NCBI GenBank assembly: GCA_009733715.1
Contig: WMKJ01000006.1
Span: forward strand, 1 to 64,000
Length of the DNA: 64,000 nucleotides
Direction: 5' to 3'
Source: Herpomyces periplanetae
Taxonomy: Eukaryota > Ascomycota > Laboulbeniomycetes > Herpomycetales > Herpomycetaceae
This document shows, in pieces, positions 45,654-56,795 of the stretch (its first letter is position 1; each line of letters opens with the position of its first letter). Made by a program: the position numbers and the translations under genes. The notes beneath the pieces were generated by a model that saw nothing but the letters and a program-made list of their open reading frames with translations, did no database searches and had not been told where the DNA came from.

Positions 45654-48600
45654 TCAATAATCCAAGTTTGATGTACCATTACCTCCCGATGAAGTTGCGT
45701 CCAAATCTTCATAACTTTTTAAGCTTCTTCCTTGATGTATGCTCTCTTGGTTAACAATCATCCTTGTACCACCGCCTCCACCAATCATACCACCTCCCAT
45801 CCTATGCATTCCACCCCCACCACCTCCCCCCATGCCTATCCGTGGCGGAGTTAATCTACCTCCACTGTTATTCCATCTAGTATTTCTCATATCTCTTCCC
45901 GTACCGACACCGCCAATTCTGTCATAAGGTCCGTTACCTATTCCTCGAAAATTATTACCCCTATTAATGCCACCACCTCCACCTGTATTCCCTGGTCCAC
46001 CAGATCCTGGTCCAAACCTTCTCATTACTCCCATATGCCTTTCATCATCACCAAACATTCCCATTGTGGCGGCTGCAGCGGCTGCTGCTGCTGCCGACCA
46101 TGCTATATTGGACTGCATGGGATTCTGCGCGAAAAATGCTGCCATAGCTGCAGGATTCGAAACACCTGGAACTAATCCTGGAATATTACCAAACGGATTG
46201 CTGACGTTAAATCCTCCTCCTACTCCACCACCTCTTCCTCCACCAGGCCCCATAGGCGGATGTGGATGGTGTTGGTGATGATGGTGGTGATTAGGATGAT
46301 GATGATGATGATGATGGTGTAGCATAAATCTTCCACCATTTATATTGTTAAAGTTATTGTTTGAATTTCCAAAGTTGCCTCCCATGAACCCTCCACCACC
46401 CCCTCCGTTATTCATAGACAGGTCCATCCGGGGGGGCGTTATATGGGCTGGATCTAAAGCGTAAGCGTTTACCAATTCGATCTGTATAACAGTAAACAAA
46501 ATCACATTTCAATTAGTCACTCAATACTCAAATATTGCCAAAACTCCATAATAATATAACCCACTTGAACATCACTTACATCGCTTTTTATCCGATCAAA
46601 GAACTCAGTATGTCGCTTCTCCACATGTTTTCTCCAAAAGTGTTGCCCTTTGAACAATTTCGTACAATCGGGAACTTTACATCGGAATTTAGCTTCGTCT
46701 TCCTGCTTGACAAACTTGATTAATTCTTCCTCCAAGGCTTCACTAATATCGTAACCTCCCAGTTTCTTAATATCAGCTTTTTCGGGCTCCAGAATTTGTA
46801 ATAATTTTTCTTCATAAGTCCGAACCCAATTACTTGCCCTCTGCAATTGCTGATGCCCCTTAACATTTGCTTTCATATACTTATTATTTTCATCACCACC
46901 ACCGCTGTTACTATTCGTTCCTGTTTGCGACCCATTCCCATTAGCTGCCGTTGTGGAGTTTGTCGTTCCTCCTCCGGTAGCACAATCGCCTTCTTCGCTG
47001 ACCCCCAAACTTCGTTTAACGGGGAACGTTTGCCCAACAGCACTGGCTTTAGCCGCTAATTTAGCCGCAGAAGTTAAACTTGACCTAGGTCTTCTTAAGT
47101 GACCTCCTGGACACTTTCTCATTAACTCATGTATCGAATCACTTTCAAAGACACAAAAGAAACAAAAATGAAAAACTCTTCGCAAATATTCGATCAATAA
47201 ATCCAACTTCTTCTTTTGAACTAATATATCTTCATCGTCAACATCATCGTTGTATAACCCTTCATCATCCTCATCTTTCATTTCAGTATCTTCACCATCT
47301 CCGTTTTTACTCTTGTTATCGTCTCTAACCCCAGTACTCTCGGATGATCTCCTATTTTCAACTCTACCGTCAGCTTTAGTTGCGTCACAGTTAACATCTC
47401 CATTAGCCCCATCAATACCGATGGATTCTCCTGAAGGATCTTCTTCCCCATTTTCACTTTCCTCGCCATTAGCTTCCATTTCTACATCTTTCGTGACTTC
47501 GCTCGTGGCAGAGGTGGAGTTGACCGGAACACCATTGTCAGACTGGGGAGCAGCAGCTGTTGCAGCAGGTGAGCGAAGTTGCCCTTCTCTCCTTAACTCT
47601 TCAACCCGACTTTCAATTTTTTCTACCCCATCGTAATCACTCCCCAACTCTTTCTGAAACTTTTCCGCAAGTCTCCTGGCAAACCACAAATCACGTTCAA
47701 TTCTTTCAGGTGCAGAGAATAAATCCCATAAAGCTTTTTTTCTCGATGATGAAGGAGGTTCGTGAACACCAACGTGACATGTAAAGTCACCTCTCTCTTC
47801 GTCATGGATGGTCTTCCCATTTAGAGCCTCAAGAGCTTTATTGGCAATAGACGAGAATGAAGAATGATCAGCCTTAACATGATCAGATGATTTATTATTA
47901 GCAATCCCGCTGTTGCTCACACTGTCACCACCTTCACCTCCAGTGTCTCTTTCGCCACTTTCGACACCCATATCGATTGTATCATCACCAATTTGGAGCT
48001 GAGCAGACGCATCATTCGAGTCATCCGTAGATCCAGAGCCTAATTTACTCATCTTTGAAGCATTATTTACGTTTAAAATAACCCATCCAATACGATGACA
48101 TTTTTTTAACGGATTGGGGTCGCTCAAACTCAACCATTTAAAGCCTCCGATACCGTTACCGAGATGTTCGCGACAAAATTCCTCCATTTTTTCCCGACTC
48201 ACAGTCGGAGCGATAGTTTTAATGAGAAGTGTTGGATATTGACTAGCTTCATCGGGCAAATTTCCACCTTTAGCGGGCAGCAGATCACTGACGCCCAATA
48301 CCTCGTTGGCTGCGGTAGTTTCACCCTCTTCTTTATCGATAACACCACCTGAACCATTGCTCTCATTTTTATATATACCTTCGAGGGTAAAATTATCAAA
48401 ATGACCTGATTCCAGCTGACCTTTCCAGGTGTTATAAGCATCCCGTCTAAAGTTTGACAGACGTTCACGGAAGCCTGTGCGAACTACGGGATCATAACGT
48501 TCCTTGAACCATTCTTCATTTTTGTGAAGATAGACGAAGTTTCGAGCTAACTGAATGTGTAGCTTCTCCTTGTAAGAATCGTAGGCAGTTTGGATAAGTT

Positions 48601-49174
48601 CACGTTCTTTGGCACGTTCTTCACGGATTTCCCGCTCGGAACGAAGTCGATCATGATGACGACGATGAGGGGGTTGACGGTCGCCAGAGTTGGAATTGGC
48701 GTTCTGAACTTGTTGGTCCATTCGCCACCATTCAGCAAAGTAGTTAAATCCTACCTGGTAATCAAGAGAGAGGGGATTAGGGATTGGATTAACAGGGGTA
48801 AAAGAGTTAACATTGCCAGGAGTATCATGTGAAGGATACCGCTCGGCAGGAGAAGTATGCACTTGATGCTTAGGGGCATTATTGCCAGGTAAGTTGTTCG
48901 ATAAGGAGTTAACGGTATTACCAGAAGCGGAACCCGCCATTGGGGGAGCAGAGGATGGGGGTACGGGAGAACGTCGTCGGGATGACACTAAATCATCACG
49001 GGAACGGGACTCTTCGCGATTTCGATATGGATCATCGCGTAGCGAATGATGACCATGATGATGGCGATCAGGTTGGTATCGATCAATACTATATGGAGAA
49101 CGCGACCGATTTCGCGACCTCCGACGAAATGGAGGCGGATCCCGAAGAGTAGAATTATATGAAGAAGATTCCAT
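45654..49174 (-). CDS. ARS2: Ars2/SERRATE homologue
   Basis: Nuclear cap-binding-complex partner in RNA processing and decay. Exons 49174-46580 and 46481-45654 join in phase (donor GTAAGT) to give about 1140 residues. The ATG directly follows a CCTCACCAG that could be the acceptor of a 5' UTR intron. Order seen: an Arg/Ser- and Asp-rich start (RRRSRNRSRSPYSIDRYQ), DYQVGFNYFAEWWR, the helical core KEKLHIQLARNFVYLHKNEE and FRRDAYNTWKGQLESGHFDN, an RRM-like part (PTLLIKTIAPTVSREKMEEF), long acidic linkers, and a C2H2 finger (CKVPDCTKLFKGQHFWRKHV, EKRHTEFF). The intron splits the conserved IKSD|IELVNAYALDPAH. The tail is Gly/His/Asn-rich with an eight-His run and ends with YEDLDATSS, recalling the Arg/Gly tail of Ars2. 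Confidence 0.93.
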
Positions 49175-51486
49175 CTGGTGAGGAGGGAGAGTAAGAGAAG
49201 GAAAAGAAAAAATGAGCAAAAAGAAGAGTCATAATGATGATGGGTAATTATATAAAAAGCAGAAAGACAAGTAACAAGCGCGATATAACGACTAAGTGTG
49301 TAAAAAGAGTAGATCACGGATGAGAAGAAGATATAGGATAATGAGGCATGGGAATATTTGAAGACAAGGGTAAGAAAGCGACAATTTGAGTATGGGAAGA
49401 ACGTATGGAAAAGTAGATGAGAAGGTATAGACAAACACTGAACGGATATATTAAGACTCACGAGTTAAATTAGATAGTGATTGAATAAGAAGAGCTATAA
49501 GAAGAAGAATAAAATTATGAGCGAGCGGCGACGAGGTAGAAACGAAGATATCGTGTAAAAGTAGCCCCGAGAAATGTAGACTAATAAGTTAACGAAAAGA
49601 AAACAGGTTGGCCAATGGAATAGAAAGCGCGGCGATTACGCCACATTAACGGGAAAAAATGGTAAAAGAGGAAAACGAAAATCTCGAATTTTCTCCGTAA
49701 AAACAAAAAAGGAAAAAAATTGTAAATTTAAGGAGAATAAAAGTTTGAAAACTGAGAAAATTCTTGAAGAGACAGATGATAAAATTTTCGCGGGGGAGTA
49801 AGGCGAAAGAAAAGTAACGCGATGTAAAAATGTGAAAAGGAGGAAAGGAGAAAAGGTGAAAGTGTGTCAAAAGTGTTAGATTAAATAGGCGATGAATCTA
49901 CTACCGTAGATTAGCCGGACATAATGATTAGGTAAGGCGTGGAAGATGTGATAAGGAAGGAAGAGGTGTGGTGTGGCGTAGTGTGGCGTAGAGCTGTGCA
50001 GTACAGTACGATGTACGGCACAGTGCGGCATAATGCCGTGTGGAGGAAAAGATTCGGATGTAAATTTATAGGTCTGGTAACCTGCTCCTTTCCCCTACAG
50101 TCTGCCCATATAGCCATATGAATATACACATTGAAGTGTGAGGTGGGAGGACGAGTGGGAGTATTGGAGTATGGGCGGAGAGAATGTGAGTGTGTGAGCA
50201 TATAGCCATATGGCCACACGGGTATACGGGTATACGGGTAGCAACATGAGCATAGGAATGAGCATGAAATTAATTACTAATTAAAGTTTTTGTTTCGAGC
50301 ATCTCCTACTATCCCTTAGCCTAGAATGCCTCTATATGTTAACCCCTCGCTGATACTTAGATGGAAGTATCATGATTACTAATATGATTAGTATTTCTTG
50401 ATTCGTATTGCGTAATGTTTCTAGAAGTTTTGTATATTCAAGGTGCACAAGTACTTAAAGCACCAAATTTTTCCTTCTACCCAATTAATTCATTTGTTTT
50501 AATATTTAACTTAATTTTATATGCTTAATTCAATTTACGAGTTAGAATTAACTAATCCATGAAAACTTTTTATATGCATGCCTTATTTCACGATGAATTG
50601 TCTACTTCGATCTCATAGTTTAACTGATAATTTTGCCTCATCCTTAGCTTATCAATATCCTTACTTCCATCAATGTGCATTATGCCCCTGAGAACCCGCT
50701 CCATGTTAAAATTTATACTATTTCAGGCCTGAATTTCCAATCGTGTCCCCATCACACCAAATAAAATTATCATTTCTTTCGCCTATACTAACTTCCTCTC
50801 ACAGCTAACACTTACATCCCATTCATCACATACAATCATTAACCCTTCCTTTTCTCTCCCATAGCACCTACACTCCAATCACCATCACAAATCAGTGCTA
50901 CCCCTTACTACTCCTCTACGACAAATCTCCTCCCCCAGCTTACCCCAACCGTGCCAAACTTCTCCATATTTTATACTGCTTACTAAGATGTGATTGATGG
51001 AGAATAGGATGGGGAAAAAGTTTAGGGTATACGAAATGAAAGAGAATCGACATTTATGAAATTCTACACCATTTTTTCCCAATTAGTGCAAGATTATCTT
51101 GGCTTAGTTTACCCTTAAATACTTTGCTAATGATGAAGAAAAGTTTATTATCAAAAAGCCGAGATTTAACTGTGAGATTGCAGAGTTTTATTATTCATAT
51201 TTTATACACCGTGTTTCTAACTATTTTGTGATCACAGTTATTAAATTTCACGAAATGATTTTTTGAGAGTGCTAATATTGAGGCGTCCCAAAGCTCCCGC
51301 GATTTACTTGAAGTTTAACCCTGACAGTTAAATCTTAATAGTTTAATACACATCCACACGTGAAATTTTCTGTACGGACACCTCATTAGTCGGTTGGGTT
51401 GACATGGTAAATATACGAGTGAAGACGTTAAGGGATAAACGTTTACAATTAAAATATTGGTAATTATATTGTACCAGACCGATATC
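49175..51486. other. Divergent intergenic interval of 2.3 kb
   Basis: Purine-rich on + up to about 50270 (ARS2 leader side), then pyrimidine-rich up to about 50960. Direct pentamer-like repeats of GTGTGGCGTA type lie at 49970-50040, and GGGTATAC units at 50219-50239. No gene is recognised on either strand; the minus-strand frames at 48988-49461 and 49911-50219 look like chance products of low-complexity DNA. Confidence 0.5.
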
Positions 51487-52242
51487 ATGACATTAACATC
51501 AACTACTACAACGACGAAGTCGTCAACTACCACATCATACCCGCCAAAATCACCATCTCCACCATCTTTAGTGGCTGAAAATCTAACTAAATTATCCTTA
51601 TCCTCTCCGCCTCTTGAAGTTTTAACTATTCGATCAGTGCTCCTTGGTCTACAAGTCAACCATTTGTTTGATATTCTCCTCACATCAAAACGCCAATTAC
51701 AATCAACCTTATCCGACCTTCTACGAATATCCCGACATAGCAAACAATTATCAGATACACTTGTTGATAATTCTCATCGACTCCACAATGAAATTTACTC
51801 TCAGCTACTCTATGAAATTCGCGATTTCACACCCCATCGCACCGCCCTCACCTCCATTGAAAATGATTTAACAAACCTCCAAGTAAAAGCTACTCTTCTT
51901 CGCTCCCGATTAAACCAAGCTAAATTTAAGCTTGACACCCTTCTCAAATTTGAACGTGAAAATTCAAACCCCCTTCAATCCTCCCTCAATCGAATTCCTT
52001 TGATCTTATACACCCTCATTCCAATTCTCCTCATTGCCCTCCTACTTCCCTCATCTTCCCCCTCCCTTTCTATAAATAGATTTTTCACCGCCACACATCG
52101 CCACATTTCGTCCTTTTATTCAAATTTTCGTGATGACTTCACCAGTGGGAGTGCCCGCGGTAGTGATGGCCCCGCTGGTATTAGCGCTAGTTGTGGCAGT
52201 GGTAGCGGCAGCAGCTACGGTACCGGCAACCGTTTAAGGTAA
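51487..52242 (+). CDS. Unrecognised coiled-coil protein with one membrane helix
   Basis: The ATG at 51487 gives 251 residues in one exon. The N-terminal 25 residues are Thr/Ser/Pro-rich. Residues about 35-165 are helical with heptad character: LLGLQVNHLFDILLTSKRQL, then IENDLTNLQVKATLLRSRLN. A hydrophobic segment follows (IPLILYTLIPILLIALLL), then a short basic/aromatic stretch and a Gly/Ser tail. The layout is that of a C-terminally anchored or single-pass membrane protein with a cytosolic coiled coil, as in tethers and SNARE-like factors, but I see no SNARE signature. The end (TTTAAGGTAAAAG) could be a splice donor, in which case the tail is wrong. Function unknown. Confidence 0.55.
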   Translation: MTLTSTTTTTKSSTTTSYPPKSPSPPSLVAENLTKLSLSSPPLEVLTIRSVLLGLQVNHLFDILLTSKRQLQSTLSDLLRISRHSKQLSDTLVDNSHRLHNEIYSQLLYEIRDFTPHRTALTSIENDLTNLQVKATLLRSRLNQAKFKLDTLLKFERENSNPLQSSLNRIPLILYTLIPILLIALLLPSSSPSLSINRFFTATHRHISSFYSNFRDDFTSGSARGSDGPAGISASCGSGSGSSYGTGNRLR

Positions 52243-52648
52243 AAGATTTTTCTTCTGTTATCATTTACCCTTTCATATTTTATTCGCCCATTTTCTCGTC
52301 TTTTTTATTCCCCTTTCCCCCAAAATTTATTCTCACCTATTCATCCCAATCTTTCTTTGGGTTTCCCATCTATTCTCATTATGGTTTCCCTTTCATATTT
52401 ACTAAAGTAATCTACCACTTCCTAACCATTACTTTATCATTTATATTATCACCAATTCCTCCTTTATTCGTTTCTTATCGCGTAACTTGATCTATTCTTT
52501 TCTTAATTTATTTTCTCTTCAACATACTACTGTCAGCTGTATTATTCCTCTCCTTGTTCTTTTTTCTTTTCTACTATCACTTTTGAATCTTATACCAAAA
52601 TTAATTATTATACCTTAATCGACCATACACTCATCTTCTCCCTTCACC
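52243..52648. promoter_or_regulatory. CPT/EPT upstream region, extreme pyrimidine tract
   Basis: About 400 bases, overwhelmingly C and T on the sense strand, between two genes on the same strand. This is the likely promoter/leader of the phosphotransferase gene. No other structure is seen. Confidence 0.5.
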
Positions 52649-53938
52649 ATGTATATTCGTCAAGATAAACTTTCTCGTTTACGCGAATATAAATACTCCG
52701 GCGTCGATAAAAGTCTCATTTCTCGCTATGTATTAAAACCGTTTTACACAAATGTTGTCATTCATCTTTTCCCTCGGGCTATGGCCCCAAACCTCATCAC
52801 CCTTCTCGGATTCGTTTTTATTATTATTAACTTCTTTACCTTACTTTTCTACTGTCCAACTTTGAACGTTGATTGCCCTTCTTGGGTATACATTTCCTGG
52901 GGTATCGGCCTTTTTCTTTATCAAACGTTCGATGCTGTTGATGGACTTCAGGCTCGTCGAACCAACCAATCGGGTCCTCTTGGTGAACTTTTCGATCATG
53001 GCGTTGACGCTTTAAACACTTCCCTCGGTAGCTTAATCTTTTGCGCTTCCGTTAATCTTGGCTTATCTTGGCGAACCCTCCTCATACTCTTTACTACCCA
53101 ATTAACATTTTATATTCAGACTTGGGAAGAATACTACACTCATACTCTAACTCTTGGTGTAGTTTCAGGTCCCGTCGAAGGCCTTTTAATCATTTGTCTC
53201 ATATTTTTTTGGACTGCGTACATTGGAGGGAGCCATTTTTGGTCGGAACCCGCTCTGTTATACCTGGGCATCCATCATCAATCTGTACCATTCATTCCTC
53301 AAATAATCTACGACTTCGCTTGGAATGAATGGATAATGGTTTATGGTGGCATAGTCCTTGTCTTCAATATCTTTCAAGCTGCTTACAACGTTTTACGTGC
53401 TAGGCTATCTCAAAAAAAGCCCGTTATTTCAGCTTTCGTCGGTCTTTTGCCCTTTTTCTTCACATGGCTTCTCGTCCCTATTTTCTTGTATATTCACCCT
53501 TACATTTTTCGTAATCAACAAATCACCCTCATGTTATACCTTGGAGTGGTTAACGCTTACAGCGTGGGTCGTATAATTGTTGCTCATATAACCAAGAGTA
53601 CCTTTCCAAATACAATTTTATTAACGATACCACTAGCCATTGCCGTCATCGAAGGTTTGATTAGTACCAGCTTAGCCGTGTCAGGCTTTAAATCAGAGCA
53701 TTTCACTTTTCAAGTTTCCCCGCTGCCCAAAAACTTTCCTCCTGCCTATTCAACCTTATTAGCCAATCCTGAAAACCAGGTAGCTTTTCTATACATGAGC
53801 CTCGGTCTTGCTGTTGGTATATACTCTAGTTTCGTTGTGGATATTATCTTGAATATCTGTGAATACCTTAGCATTTGGTGTCTAAGCATAAAATCCCCTA
53901 TCAACCAAGAGTCTTTCACTGCTCGAAAGGATAAATAA
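52649..53938 (+). CDS. Choline/ethanolamine phosphotransferase
   Basis: Final step of the Kennedy pathway: transfers phosphocholine or phosphoethanolamine from the CDP form to diacylglycerol in ER or Golgi membranes. A single exon of 429 residues starts MYIRQDKLSRLREYKYSGVD, with KSLISRYVLKPFY as in Cpt1/Ept1. The CDP-alcohol phosphatidyltransferase signature DG.2AR.8G.3D.3D is intact: DGLQARRTNQSGPLGELFDH followed by GVD (residues about 97-120). Multiple membrane helices follow (LFHPRAMAPNLITLLGF-like start RAMAPNLITLLGFVFIIINF, and TLMLYLGVVNAYSVGRIIVA-like ITLMLYLGVVNAYSVGR). Sequence alone does not separate CPT1 from EPT1. With GDE1 and ACC1 it is one of three lipid-metabolism genes here, apparently unlinked in regulation. 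Confidence 0.95.
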   Translation: MYIRQDKLSRLREYKYSGVDKSLISRYVLKPFYTNVVIHLFPRAMAPNLITLLGFVFIIINFFTLLFYCPTLNVDCPSWVYISWGIGLFLYQTFDAVDGLQARRTNQSGPLGELFDHGVDALNTSLGSLIFCASVNLGLSWRTLLILFTTQLTFYIQTWEEYYTHTLTLGVVSGPVEGLLIICLIFFWTAYIGGSHFWSEPALLYLGIHHQSVPFIPQIIYDFAWNEWIMVYGGIVLVFNIFQAAYNVLRARLSQKKPVISAFVGLLPFFFTWLLVPIFLYIHPYIFRNQQITLMLYLGVVNAYSVGRIIVAHITKSTFPNTILLTIPLAIAVIEGLISTSLAVSGFKSEHFTFQVSPLPKNFPPAYSTLLANPENQVAFLYMSLGLAVGIYSSFVVDIILNICEYLSIWCLSIKSPINQESFTARKDK

Positions 53939-54582
53939 TTTTCCTAAATTATTTATTTTATCTCTCTTTCAACCTATACTGTTTACATGTGTTCCATGAA
54001 CCTTAAATTTTATTCCACTGTTACCCAACTTAATTCGACTATAACGTTTTAACTAAAATATACTCCAATAATATAATCATTTTCATATCCTCTCTTCTTT
54101 CCTTTCCTTATACATTCCAACTTATTTCATCATCTTTTTCTTCCTCAAATAAACCATCCTTTAACAACTCCAAACTTTGTCTCCTCCCACCCAAGCCACA
54201 CCCCACGCGCCACTCATCCACTTAAACTTCGGACGATTTAATATCCGGCTTGCACGTGATATTAGAAGATGATCTTCCCCGAAAGGGTTTGTCAGGGTTT
54301 TTTAAGTTTATCTGTTGTCGACGATTAAAAAAACTTTTTTTTCCTAGATTTTGGCAGAATTAATCACGTACAATTTTTAGCAGCAGTTAGGACTACCGAA
54401 AATTTTGCATTTAAGTTTTCATTATTTACGCGTTAACTTACGTGCGTGTGGAGTAGTAACAAAAGAGTGTGTGCATGCTCAACTGAGAGAGTGTACTGTA
54501 CGAGTCTAGAGGATCGATACGCGTTATCTACGCTACCAAAAGATCACCAAATTTATCGTTACGCGAAATACGGAATTGTTAA
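53939..54582. promoter_or_regulatory. CPT/EPT 3' flank and ATP18 upstream region
   Basis: Pyrimidine-rich up to about 54240, then CACGTG in GCACGTGATATT at 54253-54258. The rest is AT-rich. The open frame at 54446-54718 includes the true ATP18 first exon in another frame and is not itself convincing. Confidence 0.5.
54253..54258. promoter_or_regulatory. E-box CACGTG(AT)
   Basis: Extended site CACGTGAT about 330 bases before the ATP18 start, identical in form to the site upstream of SmF. Role inferred. Confidence 0.3.
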
Positions 54583-55039
54583 ATGGGGCAAATTTCCGCT
54601 TCAGTTATATCTCTATTCGGGCGTAAGTGGCCCGCTCCAGTCGGTAAGTGTAGTGTTAGGAACTTTCTTTATCAAGTATTTAATGCCTGACGTAAAACTC
54701 TGCAAAACTTGTTCATGATGATTCTAACATTTTTCTCACTATAGCGAGAGTAATGTGGCCATTTTATACAGCTGGTACGTGTACTTTTATCATGCGCAAG
54801 TGTACGTGTTCGATTAGACAAGATGATTAAACCATATATTATACGCCAGGCGCAATCGTTCTTTACGGCGTTAACGAGATAGCTACGGCCATGTCATTCA
54901 GTAGGTAGTCTCCTTATTTTAGTTATCCGAACGCGATTTTTTTACTAACCATTAAATTCGCTGATTAGCCGATGAATTTAAGAATGATCCTCGCAATCAT
55001 TTATCACGGTTTAAAGCACTGGAATCCCGCTTGCATTAG
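54583..55039 (+). CDS. ATP18: Mitochondrial ATP synthase subunit j
   Basis: Small Fo subunit of the inner membrane ATP synthase, known from fungi. I assembled four exons: 54583-54643, 54745-54774 (30 bases), 54850-54900 and 54969-55039. All have GT..AG introns in phase, and the product has 70 residues. It reads MGQISASVISLFGRKWPAPV, then ARVMWPFYTAG|AIVLYGVNEIATAM and SFTDEFKNDPRNHLSRFKAL. The core PAPVARVMWPF, the membrane helix with G.I..YG.N..A.AM and the end EFKNDPRN are the Atp18 signature. No exon is longer than 71 bases, so ordinary open-frame scans miss this gene. A start further upstream is not supported. Confidence 0.9.
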
Positions 55040-55523
55040 CGCATCGTTGTCTAACCCTGCTTACACGTTATCACATACACTGTACTCTACTGTCTGCAAG
55101 TGCACACTTTCACTCATGACGCTAGCCTAAACTTTCCGCCTGCCTGCCTACCACATTTTTTCCTGTAAAGTTAATCAAATCTAATGGAACATTCGTGTCA
55201 ACGCTTAGCCCAACATATTCAAGTTGGGCATTGTTTCATTCTATAATTGACGTTGCGTCACGGATGGTGATGTGATGATTTGTACTTCAAAATTTTCCCT
55301 TACGCTATACGTAGCTGCATAGACCATGCTCTTGTACTCTGGACATGTTGGTTCACTATTTACCGTGGTATGTTCAGGATCAAAGTATAGAATATTTACA
55401 ATTTTGAATGCAGACTACAACCGACAAAGTTTAACACAAATTTATCTGGAGCATGTATCAGAAAAAGTACGAATGAACAAATTTTTGTGAGTAACACGGC
55501 GGCTAAAATGAAATGCAAACAAG
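55040..55523. other. Convergent intergenic region
   Basis: The 3' flanks of ATP18 (+) and SED5 (-). No gene, repeat or RNA is seen. Confidence 0.55.
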
Positions 55524-56795
55524 TTAACCAGCAGCTAGCACCCATATAAGAAAAACTATCATAAGTATACCAAAGAACTTTAGCAGTATGGAACGGTTTC
55601 GGGACATTCTATGCCAATACCGAATTAATTGTTCATGAGCACCAGTAACGTTTGATACGATGTCATCAGTGTTTGCATCAATCCTTTGTAAAACGTCACC
55701 CTGTTGAGCAACCATTGCGCTGAGTTGGGAAAACATTCCGCCTAGCTCATGAATAGTTTTTTCAATCATTTCTATAGCCTCGCCACGTTGATGTAAATAT
55801 CCTTGGGTGGAGTCCAGAGAGGCGAGATCACCATTGGGGTTTACGAGCGGACGAGCTTCCTCCATGTCGTTCCAAAGTTGTTGCTGTTGTTTTAAGGAAA
55901 CAGATTGACCAGAACTGGAAGAGTAAGCGTTGGGGTCGAGACTAAGTGAATCGGAATCAGCGGGTAAGCGACGCTTGGTCAGTGCTTCAGAATTTGAAGG
56001 AGTTCCGTGTACACTTAAAGTGTTGGGGAGATTACGCGATGGAATAACTTGGTTTATAGAGCGCATACTTGCAGCAGCGCCAACAGTTGATATAAAGTTT
56101 TCCGTACGAGATCTAGAAGCTTGAATATTTTTTGTACGCAACTCGAGCACATTTTTGAAAGAATTTCCTACATCGGCTAACTTTCCTTGCAACATAACTA
56201 CCACATTATTATTATGCTCGGACTGTTGATTTATAGAAGAATATGAGTCAACGGACGATAGCCAAGTTTTTCCGGAAGAATTGGCGGAATTTCTAGCCAA
56301 TAATTGTAGGGACGAAATTTTTTGATTCAAAGCTTCAAGATCCTGTTTTATTACAAAGATTAAACGATTTATCTCGGCAGAGCGATCATCAAATAATGAC
56401 TTTCTTTGGGCTAGTTGGGCTAGTTGATGAAGTTTTTCCATGGTAAGTGAGATACCACGGCCTATGTTTGCAGCATTTCGGGCAAATTCGGTGCGTATAT
56501 GTCGAGGAACCTGAGGGGGAGTGGATAATTCATTAGATGCAATGCGGGAACTGTCTTCGTATTGACTTGAAACTGATGAAGATATGACATCGGGGGATTG
56601 AGAATGATTGGGTGGAGCTGCAGCTGCGGAATTATCAGTTAATGAAGATTTTACTGAGGAAAGCAGTTTGGAACGACGGGAGGTTACCCGATTTCCTGAC
56701 TGAAAGGTTAACTTTCGCTCAAATTGTGAAACGATAGACCTAAATTCAGCTGTACGATCTTGTGTTGAAAAATTTTGCATAAGTGAATAATTCAT
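55524..56795 (-). CDS. SED5: Golgi t-SNARE Sed5 (syntaxin 5)
   Basis: Qa-SNARE for ER-to-Golgi and intra-Golgi fusion. A single exon of 423 residues starts MNYSLMQNFSTQDRTAEFRS; the DRTxEF motif close to the N-terminus is the Sly1-binding peptide type of syntaxin 5. A Habc-like helical part follows (NIGRGISLTMEKLHQLAQLA, then KSLFDDRSAEINRLIFVIKQ). The SNARE helix near residues 330-390 contains RGEAIEMIEKTIHELGGMFS, QLSAMVAQQGDVLQRIDANT (Gln at the zero layer) and DDIVSNVTGAHEQL. The C-terminal anchor is ILLKFFGILMIVFLIWVLAA. Length is slightly above that of yeast Sed5 because of a Ser-rich linker. Confidence 0.95.
   Translation of the reverse strand: MNYSLMQNFSTQDRTAEFRSIVSQFERKLTFQSGNRVTSRRSKLLSSVKSSLTDNSAAAAPPNHSQSPDVISSSVSSQYEDSSRIASNELSTPPQVPRHIRTEFARNAANIGRGISLTMEKLHQLAQLAQRKSLFDDRSAEINRLIFVIKQDLEALNQKISSLQLLARNSANSSGKTWLSSVDSYSSINQQSEHNNNVVVMLQGKLADVGNSFKNVLELRTKNIQASRSRTENFISTVGAAASMRSINQVIPSRNLPNTLSVHGTPSNSEALTKRRLPADSDSLSLDPNAYSSSSGQSVSLKQQQQLWNDMEEARPLVNPNGDLASLDSTQGYLHQRGEAIEMIEKTIHELGGMFSQLSAMVAQQGDVLQRIDANTDDIVSNVTGAHEQLIRYWHRMSRNRSILLKFFGILMIVFLIWVLAAG

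Noticed and set aside
50219-50239. GGGTATAC units considered as telomere-like repeats
   Set aside because: Only about three units, internal to the contig and flanked by ordinary genes.
54446-54718. Plus-strand frame of 90 codons
   Set aside because: The overlapping ATP18 exon structure in another frame explains the locus; this frame crosses the real introns.
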